Shown here in pieces: positions 8,384 through 16,329 of a stretch of DNA of 46,063 nt. Every line of letters starts with the position of its first letter. Position 1 is the stretch's first letter. The notes beneath the pieces were generated by a model. It did no database searches, had not been told where the DNA came from, and worked only from the letters and a program-made list of their open reading frames with translations. The stretch is from an uncultured Gemmatimonadota bacterium (GTDB lineage: Bacteria; Latescibacterota; UBA2968; UBA8231). Both the position numbers and the translations under genes were made by a program. The stretch covers positions 1-46,063 of the forward strand of contig CAITNQ010000491.1 of assembly GCA_903893785.1 (NCBI GenBank), read 5' to 3'.

Positions 8384-9343
8384 GTGATTCGTGTCTCGGT
8401 GTGGTGCGGCGACCTGTCGGACGCGTACCTGAGGTTGGTTACTCAGCTGGGCGTAGACTGCCTGGACTTCGGCGCCGGGGACGGTCTGCCGGGCGTTAAG
8501 GAGCAGGGGTACCCGGATCTGGACGCGTTGCTGGCGCTCAAGAAGCGGTTGCGTTCCTGGGGCCTGGAGATCAACCGCGTTACCTTGCCTGACCTGACCG
8601 AGGAATACATGCTGGGCCGCGACGGGGCCGAGCGTGAGCTGGAGAACAGCTGCCAGGCCATGCGCGTGTTCGGCGCTGCGGGTGTGCCCATGGCTCGGCA
8701 GCGCTTCGCCGGTGATGTCTTCCCGTGGATGACGCGCGCCTCCACGGCGGCCCATCGGGGCGGGTACCGCTACCGGGCGGAGAGTGTGGCCTTGGCCGCC
8801 GCTCCGGCCGGTCCGCCAACCGCCGCCGAGTTGGAGGCCTGGTGGACGCGGTTCTGCGCCGCGTACGCGTGCCTGGTGCCGTTGGCCGAGGACGGCGGCG
8901 TGCGCCTGCTGGTTCATCCGTCGGACACGCCCCATCCTGACACGCCTCTGGGGAGCCTGGGTTTCCACCGGGTCATCGACGCCTTCCCCAATCGCTGCGT
9001 GGGCTACCTGTACTGCTGCGGCACGCGGGCACAGGCGGGCGGCAGCGCCCTGGTCCTGGACGAGATCCACCACTACGGCCGCAAGGGTCGGATCGCCACT
9101 GTCCACCTGCGCAACGTGCGCGGCAGCCTAGCCACGGCGGGCGGTTTCGAGGAAGTGCTCCTGGATGACGGCGACCTGAACCCCTTCAAGATCCTGCTGG
9201 CGCTGCGGCAGGCGGGCTTCGACGGATGTGTTAACCCCGACCATATCCCGGCCCTGGAGGGCGACGGGGTGGCCGTGCACCACGGCCTGTCGTACTCGGT
9301 TGGGTACCTCAAAGCCCTGCTGGCCGCCCTGGCCACGGTGTGA
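8384..9343 (+). CDS. Mannonate dehydratase (UxuA)-like TIM-barrel protein
   Basis: A 319-residue protein resembling the UxuA mannonate dehydratase / xylose-isomerase-like TIM-barrel superfamily. Matches include HPSDTPHPDTPLG near residue 180 (UxuA has HPDDPP), TVHLRNVRGS near 235 (UxuA HFRNVRG), the DGDLNPFKILLAL segment (UxuA DGDxDM-type) and PDHIP near the end. These provide metal-binding His and Asp residues, so a sugar-acid dehydratase or isomerase activity is plausible. The protein is shorter than E. coli UxuA (394 residues), so the exact reaction is uncertain. The start is GTG at 8384 with an AGGAGGG at 8371-8377. It lies between mtnP and a conserved protein of unknown function with only a 10-base gap to the latter, which suggests the two act together. 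Confidence 0.7.
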   Translation: MIRVSVWCGDLSDAYLRLVTQLGVDCLDFGAGDGLPGVKEQGYPDLDALLALKKRLRSWGLEINRVTLPDLTEEYMLGRDGAERELENSCQAMRVFGAAGVPMARQRFAGDVFPWMTRASTAAHRGGYRYRAESVALAAAPAGPPTAAELEAWWTRFCAAYACLVPLAEDGGVRLLVHPSDTPHPDTPLGSLGFHRVIDAFPNRCVGYLYCCGTRAQAGGSALVLDEIHHYGRKGRIATVHLRNVRGSLATAGGFEEVLLDDGDLNPFKILLALRQAGFDGCVNPDHIPALEGDGVAVHHGLSYSVGYLKALLAALATV

Positions 9344-9353
9344 GGAGAGAACC

Positions 9354-10550
9354 ATGGCAGACCGACCGCGGATCGCCGCTGTGATCACCGAGTACCGCCC
9401 CATGTCCCACGCCGATGTCATTGTCACCAAGTTCCTCGCCGGCTTCCCCACCGACGAGGGGCTGATGGCGCCGCGCGTTGACGTGGCCTCGATCTTCCTC
9501 GACCAGGTGCCCGACGCCGACATCGGACGGGCCATGGGGGCTCGTTTCGGTGTGCCGGTCTACGACACCATCGTGCAAGCTCTGACCCTGGGCACGGGGC
9601 ACCTGGCCGTGGACGGTGTGCTCTGCATCGGCGAGCACGGCGACTACGCATGGAACGAGAAAGAGCAACACCTCTACCCACGTCGCTACTTCATGGAGCA
9701 GATCTGCGGGGTGATGGCCACCAGCGGGCGATCGGTGCCGGTTTTCAACGACAAGCACCTGGCCTATGCCTGGGACGACGCCCACTGGATCTACCAGCGC
9801 ATGCAGTCACTCAGAGCCCCTTTCATGGCCGGCTCGTCGCTGCCCGTGGGCTGGCGCCGGCCGTGGCTCGAACACCCGCTGGGGGCTGCCGTGGAAGAAG
9901 CCGTGGCCATTGGTTTCTCAGGCCTGGACATCTACGGTGCCCACGCGCTGGAGGTGCTTCAGTGCATGGTGGAACGCCGGCGCGGGGGCGAGACCGGCGT
10001 CGCGGCGGTGACTTGTCTAGAGGGGGCCGCCGTCTGGGAAGCGGCGCGCGACGGCCGTTGGTCGCGCGACCTGGCCGAAGCAGCCTGCCAGGCCATTGCC
10101 AACAAGCCCGCGGGAACCATGGAGCAGCACTGCGCCGAACCGGCGCTCTTCCTGGTTGAGTACCGTGATGGCCTGCGCGGCGCCGTGCTGATGCTCAACG
10201 GCTACGTCGCCGACCTGGCGTACGCCGCTCGCGTGGGCGGGCAGGTAGAGGCCTGCGAGTTCTACCTGCAGGGTCACGGCGGCCCGTTGGGCGCCTACGC
10301 GCACTTCAGCTACCTGTCGCTCAACGTCGAGGAGATGTTCGTGACCGGCCAACCGTCCTATCCGGTTGAGCGCACGCTGCTGAGCACGGGGGTGCTCGAC
10401 GCGGCCCTCACTTCGCGCCACGAAGGGCATCGCCGGTTGGCCACGCCGTGGCTGGACGTGGCGTACCAGGCGCCGGCTGACATCCCCTGGCGTCCCCGCG
10501 GCCCGCGGCCAGCGGGTGCCTGCCTGGATCCGTGGCCGCCGTGGAGTTAG
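9354..10550 (+). CDS. Conserved protein of unknown function, co-transcribed with UxuA-like gene
   Basis: A 398-residue protein I cannot assign. Its N-terminus, RIAAVITEYRPMSHADVI, with alternating hydrophobic residues, looks like a Rossmann-type first strand but lacks a GxGxxG nucleotide loop. Other distinctive segments are VDGVLCIGEHGDYAWNEKEQ near residue 85, VFNDKHLAYAWDDA near 130 and EPALFLVEYRDGLRGAV near 260. The overall arrangement recalls uncharacterised Planctomycete-type proteins annotated only as hypothetical; this is recollection, not a search. There is no signal peptide or membrane segment. The ATG at 9354 has GGAGAG at 9344-9349, overlapping the end of the UxuA-like gene. The tight linkage suggests a shared sugar-acid substrate. 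A hairpin at 10580-10611 closes the unit. Confidence 0.6.
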   Translation: MADRPRIAAVITEYRPMSHADVIVTKFLAGFPTDEGLMAPRVDVASIFLDQVPDADIGRAMGARFGVPVYDTIVQALTLGTGHLAVDGVLCIGEHGDYAWNEKEQHLYPRRYFMEQICGVMATSGRSVPVFNDKHLAYAWDDAHWIYQRMQSLRAPFMAGSSLPVGWRRPWLEHPLGAAVEEAVAIGFSGLDIYGAHALEVLQCMVERRRGGETGVAAVTCLEGAAVWEAARDGRWSRDLAEAACQAIANKPAGTMEQHCAEPALFLVEYRDGLRGAVLMLNGYVADLAYAARVGGQVEACEFYLQGHGGPLGAYAHFSYLSLNVEEMFVTGQPSYPVERTLLSTGVLDAALTSRHEGHRRLATPWLDVAYQAPADIPWRPRGPRPAGACLDPWPPWS

Positions 10551-10579
10551 GGCAACTGCCTGCGTGAAGGCCTAACGCA

Positions 10580-10611
10580 GCCGGGCGACGCGGTTCCCCG
10601 CGCCGCCCGGC
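10580..10611. terminator. GC hairpin between convergent genes, no T-tract
   Basis: An 8-bp perfect stem (10580-10587 with 10604-10611) is followed inward by a single A/C mismatch, then five more pairs (10589-10593 with 10598-10602) and a TTCC loop. It lies 30 bases after the stop of the plus-strand gene and 45 bases from the stop of the convergent DUF4954 gene, so it can serve both directions. No run of T follows on either strand, so this is a terminator-like structure rather than a canonical intrinsic terminator. Confidence 0.6.
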
Positions 10612-10655
10612 GCTGATCGTCCATCGGCAATGGCTGGGGCTGGCAGCCGGTCGCC

Positions 10656-12596
10656 CTACTGGTCCAACTGGGCTTTCATCTTCTTGACGAAGGAGTTGCC
10701 CGCAAAGGTGCCGCGCACGGCGGCGAAATCCGCGGCGCGATCCGCGGCGCTGCCGTCAGCGCCAAACCCGGTAGCGGCGATGTCGTCAAACTCCTTCTCG
10801 GCATCGGCGAGAATCTTCTTGATGCCCGTGGCCTGGGCCTTGTCGCGGGCCGCCTTCATGTCATCCAGTTCCGCTACGGTCAGTTCGTCAACCGCTTTGC
10901 CGTTGCGCGCCTGGTAGGTGTGGCGCACCCAGGCCCACTCGTCGTCGGCGTAGGCTGCCCACGCGGCCTGGAAGGCGGACTGGAAGGCCGCGGCGTTGGG
11001 CACGGTCCCCGACTCGATGAGGGCCTCCAACTGCCGCAGACGCTCGCCGGCGATCAGCAGGCCGGCCAGGTCGGCCCAGTCCTCGCTGTACACGCCTGCG
11101 CTTGACGCCGCCAGGGCCTGCTGCACCGCCGCCTGTCCTTGGGCCACGGCGTCGCCGGCACGGGCCAGGATGCGTTCGGCCAGGTACAGGTCAACGGCGT
11201 TGCGGTACCCCTTGGCGCCGGTGCGCAGCAACAGCCGTTTGATCAGCACGCCCTTGTAGCGGACCTGCTCCACATCCTTGGTGACCGACTCGCTCAGCGC
11301 CTGCAGAGCGGTTTCGGCCTTGACCATTTTGCCGACCAGGTAAGGGCTATACACCTCGAAGCGGATCAGGTCACGTTTGACCGACCCCTTGCGGCGGTCA
11401 CGCGAAGGCCACTTCTCGCCGTCGCGGATGGTACCCACCGTGTGCATGTTCATGGCCGGAGTGAGGAACGTCTCGCCGTGCTCGTCGGTGATGTACGAAA
11501 ACGGTAGATCGCCGGCGTCGAAGTTGTTCAGGTGCTTGCCGATGACCACCGAAAAGGGCCCCAGGATGCTGGGCCAGAGCATGTACGAGAAAGAACCGGT
11601 CTTGGCCCCGCGCTGCACCATGCCCTGGTGCACCGGCCCGAGTTTGTACATGTGGTTGCTCTGGTTAGTGCCCGAGCCGGCGTTGTAGAAGGAGTAGATG
11701 CCGGCGATCAACAGCGTGCTCTTGTGGTGGGTGACCGTATACGGACCGGCGAAAATGGAGCAGGCCTCGCCGTGGAACCCTTCGCAGTTGGCGAAGAACA
11801 GCGAGTTTTCCACCGAATACTGCTTGCCCATCTTCACGCCCTGGCCCACGTACGCGTGGCTGAGCACGGCTCCGCTGTCGACGCTGGAACCCTCGGCGAT
11901 GATGAAGTCTTCGGCGACTACACCCGCGCCCACGCGCGTCGGCGCCTGCGCTTCACTCAGAATGGTACCGTTGTGCAGGCCGGCCGGGCCGCAGACCACC
12001 GCGGCGGGCCCGATGTTGACGTCGACGATCTGCGCCACGTGGCTGACTATGGCCCCGGCACCGACGGCGCCCCGGTCGCTGCGGACGCTGGCCACCGCGG
12101 CATCGGCGATGGCGTTGAGGCGCTCAATCAGCTGCGGGCGGTACCGGTGCATGGCCATCAGGTAGGCAAACTGGCTTGACATCTCGTTGAAAATGCGCAC
12201 CTCGCGGCCGCCGCCTTCGTTGACGCAGGCAACCTCAACGCCGTTGCCGAAGGTGGCGCCGGCGTGGGTGACCATCTCACCGACATCGGTAATCACCGCG
12301 CCATCGGCCACATCGTAGCTGGCCAGCACGGTGTGCACGCGCGCGATGCGGACATTGTCACCCAACCGACAGTCGGCGATGACCGCGTCGGTCAGTTCAG
12401 CGGCCAGTTCCTGACCCGCGACCTTGACCACTCCGTTCAGGGCCCCGATGCAAATGTCGCCCGAGAAGGCGACCCGGCGCACCCGACTGGCGCAGAACCC
12501 CTCGCCCACCTGCACCCGGCCCCAGTCCTGGGCCTGGCACCCGGCCAGCTCCATGACCCCGATCTCTTCACTGCTCACTGCACGGTACGCGCCCAT
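10656..12596 (-). CDS. DUF4954 family protein (left-handed beta-helix-like N-terminal part)
   Basis: A 646-residue protein matching the DUF4954 family as I remember it; no biochemical role is known to me. The N-terminal two-thirds is rich in short beta-helix-like repeats (runs of GDNV, GAGVVAEDF, GSSVDSGAVLSHAYVG), as in hexapeptide-repeat nucleotidyl- and acyltransferases. Distinctive blocks are HHKSTLLIAGIYSFYNAGSGTNQSNHMYKLG (quoted here only as HHKSTLL and GTNQSNHMYK) and the DLPFSYI segment. The C-terminal ~200 residues are helical and Ala/Lys-rich. There is no signal peptide. AGGAGG at about 12604-12609 on the minus strand precedes the ATG. It diverges from nagB, and the neighbouring genes handle amino sugars and acetate, so a role in UDP- or phospho-amino-sugar metabolism is a reasonable but unproven inference. 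Confidence 0.75.
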   Translation of the reverse strand: MGAYRAVSSEEIGVMELAGCQAQDWGRVQVGEGFCASRVRRVAFSGDICIGALNGVVKVAGQELAAELTDAVIADCRLGDNVRIARVHTVLASYDVADGAVITDVGEMVTHAGATFGNGVEVACVNEGGGREVRIFNEMSSQFAYLMAMHRYRPQLIERLNAIADAAVASVRSDRGAVGAGAIVSHVAQIVDVNIGPAAVVCGPAGLHNGTILSEAQAPTRVGAGVVAEDFIIAEGSSVDSGAVLSHAYVGQGVKMGKQYSVENSLFFANCEGFHGEACSIFAGPYTVTHHKSTLLIAGIYSFYNAGSGTNQSNHMYKLGPVHQGMVQRGAKTGSFSYMLWPSILGPFSVVIGKHLNNFDAGDLPFSYITDEHGETFLTPAMNMHTVGTIRDGEKWPSRDRRKGSVKRDLIRFEVYSPYLVGKMVKAETALQALSESVTKDVEQVRYKGVLIKRLLLRTGAKGYRNAVDLYLAERILARAGDAVAQGQAAVQQALAASSAGVYSEDWADLAGLLIAGERLRQLEALIESGTVPNAAAFQSAFQAAWAAYADDEWAWVRHTYQARNGKAVDELTVAELDDMKAARDKAQATGIKKILADAEKEFDDIAATGFGADGSAADRAADFAAVRGTFAGNSFVKKMKAQLDQ

Positions 12597-12620
12597 ACCT
12601 CGGCCTCCTGCGGCGGGAAC

Positions 12621-12640
12621 GGCGGTTCCAGCGAACCGCC
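12621..12640. repeat. Perfect 8-bp inverted repeat in DUF4954 upstream region
   Basis: GGCGGTTC (12621-12628) and GAACCGCC (12633-12640) flank a CAGC loop. The element lies 25 bases upstream of the DUF4954 start codon, between its ribosome binding site and its predicted promoter, so it would be transcribed in the 5' leader. It could be an mRNA hairpin or a regulator binding site; the sequence does not decide. Confidence 0.5.
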
Positions 12641-12710
12641 CAACGGGAAGAGGTGCCTATCTGCACCCCCTCGCAAGACCTGCGGGTAGTACGTATCCCA
12701 TTGTACGCAT

Positions 12711-12718
12711 TAACGTTA
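12711..12718. promoter_or_regulatory. Possible operator palindrome (TAACGTTA)
   Basis: The 8-base perfect palindrome TAACGTTA sits in the unusually AT-rich part of the divergent DUF4954/nagB intergenic region, just downstream of the predicted DUF4954 -10 box. The AACGTT core is also the core of many LacI/GalR/PurR-family operators. The flanks do not extend the symmetry well, so this is a weak candidate for a sugar-responsive repressor site. Confidence 0.25.
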
Positions 12719-12732
12719 CCACCAAAACCATC

Positions 12733-12762
12733 AAAATAGGCAGGGCCCGGTTCTGATGTCAA
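12733..12762 (-). promoter_or_regulatory. Predicted sigma-70-type promoter for DUF4954 gene
   Basis: Read on the minus strand, a perfect TTGACA (12762-12757) and TATTTT (12738-12733) are separated by 18 bases. They precede the DUF4954 gene by about 135 bases and lie in the only AT-rich stretch of the intergenic region. The same TTGACA/TATTTT pair occurs ahead of the trp operon leader, which raises confidence in both. Confidence 0.6.
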
Positions 12763-12786
12763 GAGAGCGCTTGGCGGTGGCGCTGC

Positions 12787-12815
12787 TTTACACCCCCCGC
12801 AGCGTATGCTACATT
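12787..12815 (+). promoter_or_regulatory. nagB: Predicted sigma-70-type promoter for nagB
   Basis: TTTACA (12787-12792) and TACATT (12810-12815) are separated by exactly 17 bases. They lie about 100 bases ahead of the nagB start, divergent from and 25 bases away from the DUF4954 promoter. The boxes match consensus at five and four positions respectively. The back-to-back arrangement would let one regulator control both genes. Confidence 0.5.
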
Positions 12816-12915
12816 TGCCGTTTCCTATGGGTAGCGCGTTGGCTAGTCCGGCGCGGTACAGACCCGGCAATGAGCCGGGGAGCGGTTTACTCCCAAGTGC
12901 AGGAGGCAGGTCGCT

Positions 12916-13671
12916 ATGGCAGGGAACATCAAGCTCGTGGTGTGCAAGGACGATGCTGAGGTGGCCAAGAAGGCGGCGGTGATGTTCGCCGACGTGATCA
13001 AGGCTAAGCCGTCCGCGGTGATCGGCCTGGCCACCGGGTCGACCCCCGAGAAGACCTACGCTGAGATGGCGCAGCTGCACCGGACGCAGGGCCTCAGCTT
13101 CAAACAGGTGATGAGTTTCAATCTGGACGAGTACTGGGGCCTGGACGGCGATCACGACCAGAGCTACCGCTACTTCATGAACGACCATCTGTTCCAGCAC
13201 GTCGACATCCGTCCCTGGAACACCTTCGTCCTCAACGGCAAAGCCACCAACCCCTACCTCGAGTGCCAGGCCTACGAGACCAAGATCGTGTCGGTCGGCG
13301 GGGTCGATATCTGGCTGCTCGGCATCGGTGGCAACGGCCACATTGCCTTCAACGAGCCCGGCAGCGCCGTCGACAGCCGGACCCGCCTGGTCAACCTGAC
13401 ACCTGAGACCATCGCCGCCAACAGCGACGGTCGCTTCTTCAAGAGCGCCGCTGAAGTGCCGCGCTGCGCCCTGTCGGCCGGCATCGGCACCATCCGCGAG
13501 GCCCGCAGTATCGTCCTGCTGGCCACCGGCGCCAAGAAAGCCGACGCCGTGGCCGCCGCGGTTGAGGGTGACTTCTCCACTGCCTGCCCAGCCAGTCTCC
13601 TGCAGGACCACGCCGACTGCACCTTCATCGTCGACGAGGCTGCTGCCGGTAAGCTGAAGAACGCTCGCTAG
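12916..13671 (+). CDS. nagB: Glucosamine-6-phosphate deaminase
   Basis: Converts glucosamine 6-phosphate to fructose 6-phosphate and ammonia, feeding amino sugars into glycolysis. The 251 residues show the full set of NagB motifs: phosphate loop GLATGSTP at 37-44, FNLDEY with Asp71 and Glu72, and GIGGNGHIAFNEPG at 136-149 including the catalytic His142 and Glu147. Asn in place of Asp before the GH pair is normal for many non-enterobacterial NagBs. The ATG at 12916 has AGGAGG at 12901-12906. A second, larger NagB-like fusion lies 2.7 kb downstream, and unlike that protein this copy keeps the catalytic Glu. Length is in the normal 240-270 range. It is followed by a very stable hairpin and then the ACP gene. 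Confidence 0.93.
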   Translation: MAGNIKLVVCKDDAEVAKKAAVMFADVIKAKPSAVIGLATGSTPEKTYAEMAQLHRTQGLSFKQVMSFNLDEYWGLDGDHDQSYRYFMNDHLFQHVDIRPWNTFVLNGKATNPYLECQAYETKIVSVGGVDIWLLGIGGNGHIAFNEPGSAVDSRTRLVNLTPETIAANSDGRFFKSAAEVPRCALSAGIGTIREARSIVLLATGAKKADAVAAAVEGDFSTACPASLLQDHADCTFIVDEAAAGKLKNAR

Positions 13672-13680
13672 AGTCGTTGT

Positions 13681-13721
13681 CCCGGGGCCCGGCACCCTCA
13701 TGCCTGTGCCCGGGCCCCGGG
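13681..13721. terminator. Very stable GC hairpin after nagB, no T-tract
   Basis: Twelve perfect pairs (13681-13692 with 13710-13721) extend by three more (13693-13695 with 13706-13708) across one bulged C, closing a 10-base loop. It begins nine bases after the nagB stop. There is no T-tract. It could terminate, reduce read-through into the ACP-pta-ackA genes, or protect the nagB message. Confidence 0.6.
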
Positions 13722-13751
13722 CGCGCCCACCTCGAAAGCAGGAGACAGCTC

Positions 13752-13994
13752 ATGGAACGCGCAGAGATCCGGGAGCGGGTGTGCAAGGTCATCTCGCAGG
13801 TGCTCAAGGTTGACGCGGGCCAGATCCGCGACGAGCACACCCTGGTTGCCGACCTGGGGGCCGAGTCGGTTCAGGCGATCGAGTTGATGGCAGGATTCGA
13901 AGAAGAATTCGACATCGAGATGGACGAGGACGAGGCCCTGGCTGTGCAGACCGTGGGCGCCGCCGTCGATTTCATCGGCAAATACGTCGACTGA
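13752..13994 (+). CDS. Acyl carrier protein
   Basis: An 80-residue acidic, helical acyl carrier protein. The phosphopantetheine attachment site is Ser39 within DLGAESVQ, where the usual D-S-L reads E-S-V; the rest (LVADLGAES, IELMAGFEEEFDIEM) is standard. It carries acyl groups as thioesters in the cytoplasm. The ATG at 13752 has AGGAG just upstream. It is not next to fab genes but precedes phosphate acetyltransferase and acetate kinase. A specialised ACP serving acetyl or fatty-acyl transfer, for example with a PlsX-like partner, is possible. The E-S-V variant hints that this may not be the housekeeping AcpP, so I give no symbol. Confidence 0.9.
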   Translation: MERAEIRERVCKVISQVLKVDAGQIRDEHTLVADLGAESVQAIELMAGFEEEFDIEMDEDEALAVQTVGAAVDFIGKYVD

Positions 13995-14042
13995 ACCGCG
14001 GGACCGGATCCCGAAGCGGTTCGCCGTCCCCCGGAGAATTCG

Positions 14043-15020
14043 ATGTCACTGATTGATGGGTTCATCGCGCGGGCCAAGGAGACACCGCGCCGGGTCGTGC
14101 TGCCCGAAGGCGACGATCCGCAGATTGTCCTGGCTGCCTGCCGCCTGGCCGCCGAAGGTATCGCCCGCCCGATTCTTCTGGGCCAACCGGCTGCCATAGC
14201 TGCCCTGGCCGGTGGTCGGCCCCTGGACGGCATCGCCATCCTCGACCCGGAGGAGCCGGCCGCCGTGCGTCAGTTCGCCGCCGCCTATGCCGCCAACCGT
14301 GACGGTGTCAGCGAGAACATGGCGACCCGCCTGGTGAAACGGCCCCTGTTCTTCGCGGCGATGATGGTGGCCGAGGGGCAGGCGGATGCCATGGTCGCCG
14401 GCATCACCCGCCCCACGGCTCAGGTGATCTCGGCGGCCACGCTGGCGATCGGCTATCAGGCCGGCATCAGCCAGTCCTCCAGCTTCTTCCTCATGGTGCT
14501 GCCGGGGCCGCCGGAACGGGTCCTGGTCTACGCCGATGCGGCCGTGGTCGTGGAGCCCAACAGCGCCGAACTGGCCGGCATCGCGGTCCTGACCGCCCGC
14601 AACGCCCAGAAGCTTCTGGGCGTGGAGCCACGCGTGGCGATGCTGTCTTTCTCCACGCGCGGCAGCGCGGCTCACCCGAGTGTCGACAAAGTTCGCGAGG
14701 CTGTCGCTCTGGCACGGCAGATGGCCCCCGACCTCATCATCGACGGCGAGATGCAGGCGGATGCGGCGCTGTCGCCGCGGGTGGCGGCCAAGAAGTGCCC
14801 GGACTCGCCTCTGGCCGGCGCCGCCAATGTGTTGGTGTTCCCCGATCTCGAGGCCGGCAATATTGCTTACAAACTGACCCAGTACCTGGCCGGAGCCCAA
14901 GCCGTAGGGCCCATCATGCAGGGCTTCAGGCTGCCGGTCAACGACCTGTCCCGCGGCGCCTCGGCAGACGACATCGTCGGCGTGGCGGCGATTGCCTCGC
15001 TGCAGGTGGGTGAGCGGTGA
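14043..15020 (+). CDS. pta: Phosphate acetyltransferase
   Basis: Interconverts acetyl-CoA and acetyl phosphate in the cytoplasm. The 325 residues correspond to the short Pta form without the N-terminal DRTGG/BioD-like region of E. coli Pta. Family segments include RVVLPEGDDPQ at 17-27, ADAMVAGITRPTAQV, the SSFFLM region, SFSTRGSAAHPSVDKVREA, DGEMQADAALSP, and ANVLVFPDLEAGNIAYKLTQ (cited as VFPDLEAGNIAYK). A phosphate butyryltransferase is an alternative, but the segments fit Pta better and the next gene is acetate kinase. The ATG at 14043 has CGGAG upstream. Its stop overlaps the GTG start of ackA by four bases, so the two are translationally coupled and make up the reversible acetate/acetyl-CoA pathway. 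Confidence 0.93.
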   Translation: MSLIDGFIARAKETPRRVVLPEGDDPQIVLAACRLAAEGIARPILLGQPAAIAALAGGRPLDGIAILDPEEPAAVRQFAAAYAANRDGVSENMATRLVKRPLFFAAMMVAEGQADAMVAGITRPTAQVISAATLAIGYQAGISQSSSFFLMVLPGPPERVLVYADAAVVVEPNSAELAGIAVLTARNAQKLLGVEPRVAMLSFSTRGSAAHPSVDKVREAVALARQMAPDLIIDGEMQADAALSPRVAAKKCPDSPLAGAANVLVFPDLEAGNIAYKLTQYLAGAQAVGPIMQGFRLPVNDLSRGASADDIVGVAAIASLQVGER

Positions 15021-16240
15021 CGGCGGCCGGCGGCCCTGCGCCGCATGTCGACGTCATCCTGGTGCTGAACTGCGGCAGTTCCTCGGTGAAGTTCACCCTG
15101 TTCGGCACTGACCTTGACCACGAGGTAGCCGATGGTTCGGTCGAGCGCATCGGCGAGACCGAACCAGTGCTCAAGTTCCGTTGGGGCGACGACTCGCTCG
15201 TCCAGCCGATCGCCGCCGCCGACCACACGGCCGCGCTGTTGGAGTTCCACCGCGTCCTGCGCGATCCGCGTTGGGGGCACGGGGCGGCCGTGGTGGGAGT
15301 CGGGCATCGGGTGGTGCACGGCGGCGAGAGTTTCGTGGCCTCGACGCTGATCACCGCCGAGGTGGAGCACACGATCGAGGAGTATTTCAGCCTCGCGCCC
15401 CTCCACAATCCGCCCAACCTGGCCGGCATCCGCGCCGCCAAGCAGTTCTTCCCCGATGTTCCGCACGTAGCGGTCTTCGATACGGCCTTCCATCAGTCGA
15501 TGCCCGAGTACGCCTTTCTGTACGCGATTCCCTACGAGCTGTACCAGGAAGAGCGCATCAGGAAATACGGGTTCCACGGCACCTCCCATCGGTATGTATC
15601 GACCCGGGCTGCCGAGATACTCGGTTGCCGCGACGGCTTCACCGGCATCACCTGTCACCTGGGCAATGGCTGCTCGCTGGCCGCAGTCCTCCATGGGCAC
15701 TCGGTTGACACCACCATGGGCCTGACGCCGTTGGAGGGCGTCCCCATGGGGACGCGCTCGGGCGACATTGATCCGGCCATCATATTCCACCTGGCTGAAC
15801 GCCGCGGCATGAGCCTGCGCGACATCAACCAGGTGCTGCAGCGGAAGAGCGGCCTGCTGGGCGTCAGCGGCGTGTCCAACGACCTGCGGGAGAATATCCG
15901 GGCTGCCGCCGACGGCAATCACCGTGCCGAGTTGGCCATGGAGATCTACGCCTACCGGGTGCGGAAGTATATTGGTGCATATCTGGCCGTCCTCGGCCAG
16001 GCCGACGCCGTGGTCTTCACCGGCGGCGTGGGCGAGAACGGCGCTGACATGCGGCGCCGCATTGTGCAGGGCCTGGATCGCCTGGGGTTGGTCTACGACG
16101 AGGAGAGGAACCAGGCCTGTGTTGGCCGCGAAGGCGAGATCACCGCGCCGGGATCGCCGATCAAGGGTCTGGTCATCCCTACAGATGAGGAACTGCTCAT
16201 CGCCCGGGACACGCGCGACATCATGATGGCCCAGGCCTGA
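15017..16240 (+). CDS. ackA: Acetate kinase
   Basis: Phosphorylates acetate with ATP, or forms ATP from acetyl phosphate. The 407 residues have the ASKHA-fold motifs: NCGSSSVKF at 18-26, GHRVVHGGE, FDTAFH, YGFHGTSHRYV, HLGNGCS, the DTTMGLTPLEG segment, and TGGVGENG near residue 335. The GTG start overlaps the pta stop (GTGA). About eleven residues precede the usual N-terminus, and no closer start with a better ribosome site is visible. With pta it gives substrate-level ATP in fermentation or, in reverse, captures acetate. Acetate released by the PIG-L-type deacetylase domain encoded downstream could be such a source. A perfect 12-bp hairpin follows the gene. Confidence 0.95.
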   Translation: MTAAGGPAPHVDVILVLNCGSSSVKFTLFGTDLDHEVADGSVERIGETEPVLKFRWGDDSLVQPIAAADHTAALLEFHRVLRDPRWGHGAAVVGVGHRVVHGGESFVASTLITAEVEHTIEEYFSLAPLHNPPNLAGIRAAKQFFPDVPHVAVFDTAFHQSMPEYAFLYAIPYELYQEERIRKYGFHGTSHRYVSTRAAEILGCRDGFTGITCHLGNGCSLAAVLHGHSVDTTMGLTPLEGVPMGTRSGDIDPAIIFHLAERRGMSLRDINQVLQRKSGLLGVSGVSNDLRENIRAAADGNHRAELAMEIYAYRVRKYIGAYLAVLGQADAVVFTGGVGENGADMRRRIVQGLDRLGLVYDEERNQACVGREGEITAPGSPIKGLVIPTDEELLIARDTRDIMMAQA

Positions 16241-16252
16241 CGCAGGGCGGGT

Positions 16253-16280
16253 GCGGGCCTCGGTCCAGACCGAGGCCCGC
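16253..16280. terminator. Perfect 12-bp hairpin after ackA, no T-tract
   Basis: Positions 16253-16264 pair perfectly with 16269-16280 around a four-base CCAG loop, beginning 12 bases after the ackA stop. No run of T follows. It is the cleanest of the T-less gene-end hairpins in this window and probably separates the acp-pta-ackA unit from the NagB-like fusion gene. Confidence 0.6.
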
Positions 16281-16329
16281 GGAAGTCCTCCGGCGTCCGG
16301 GCTTGCCGGCGTAACGCGGACTTCTGCCC

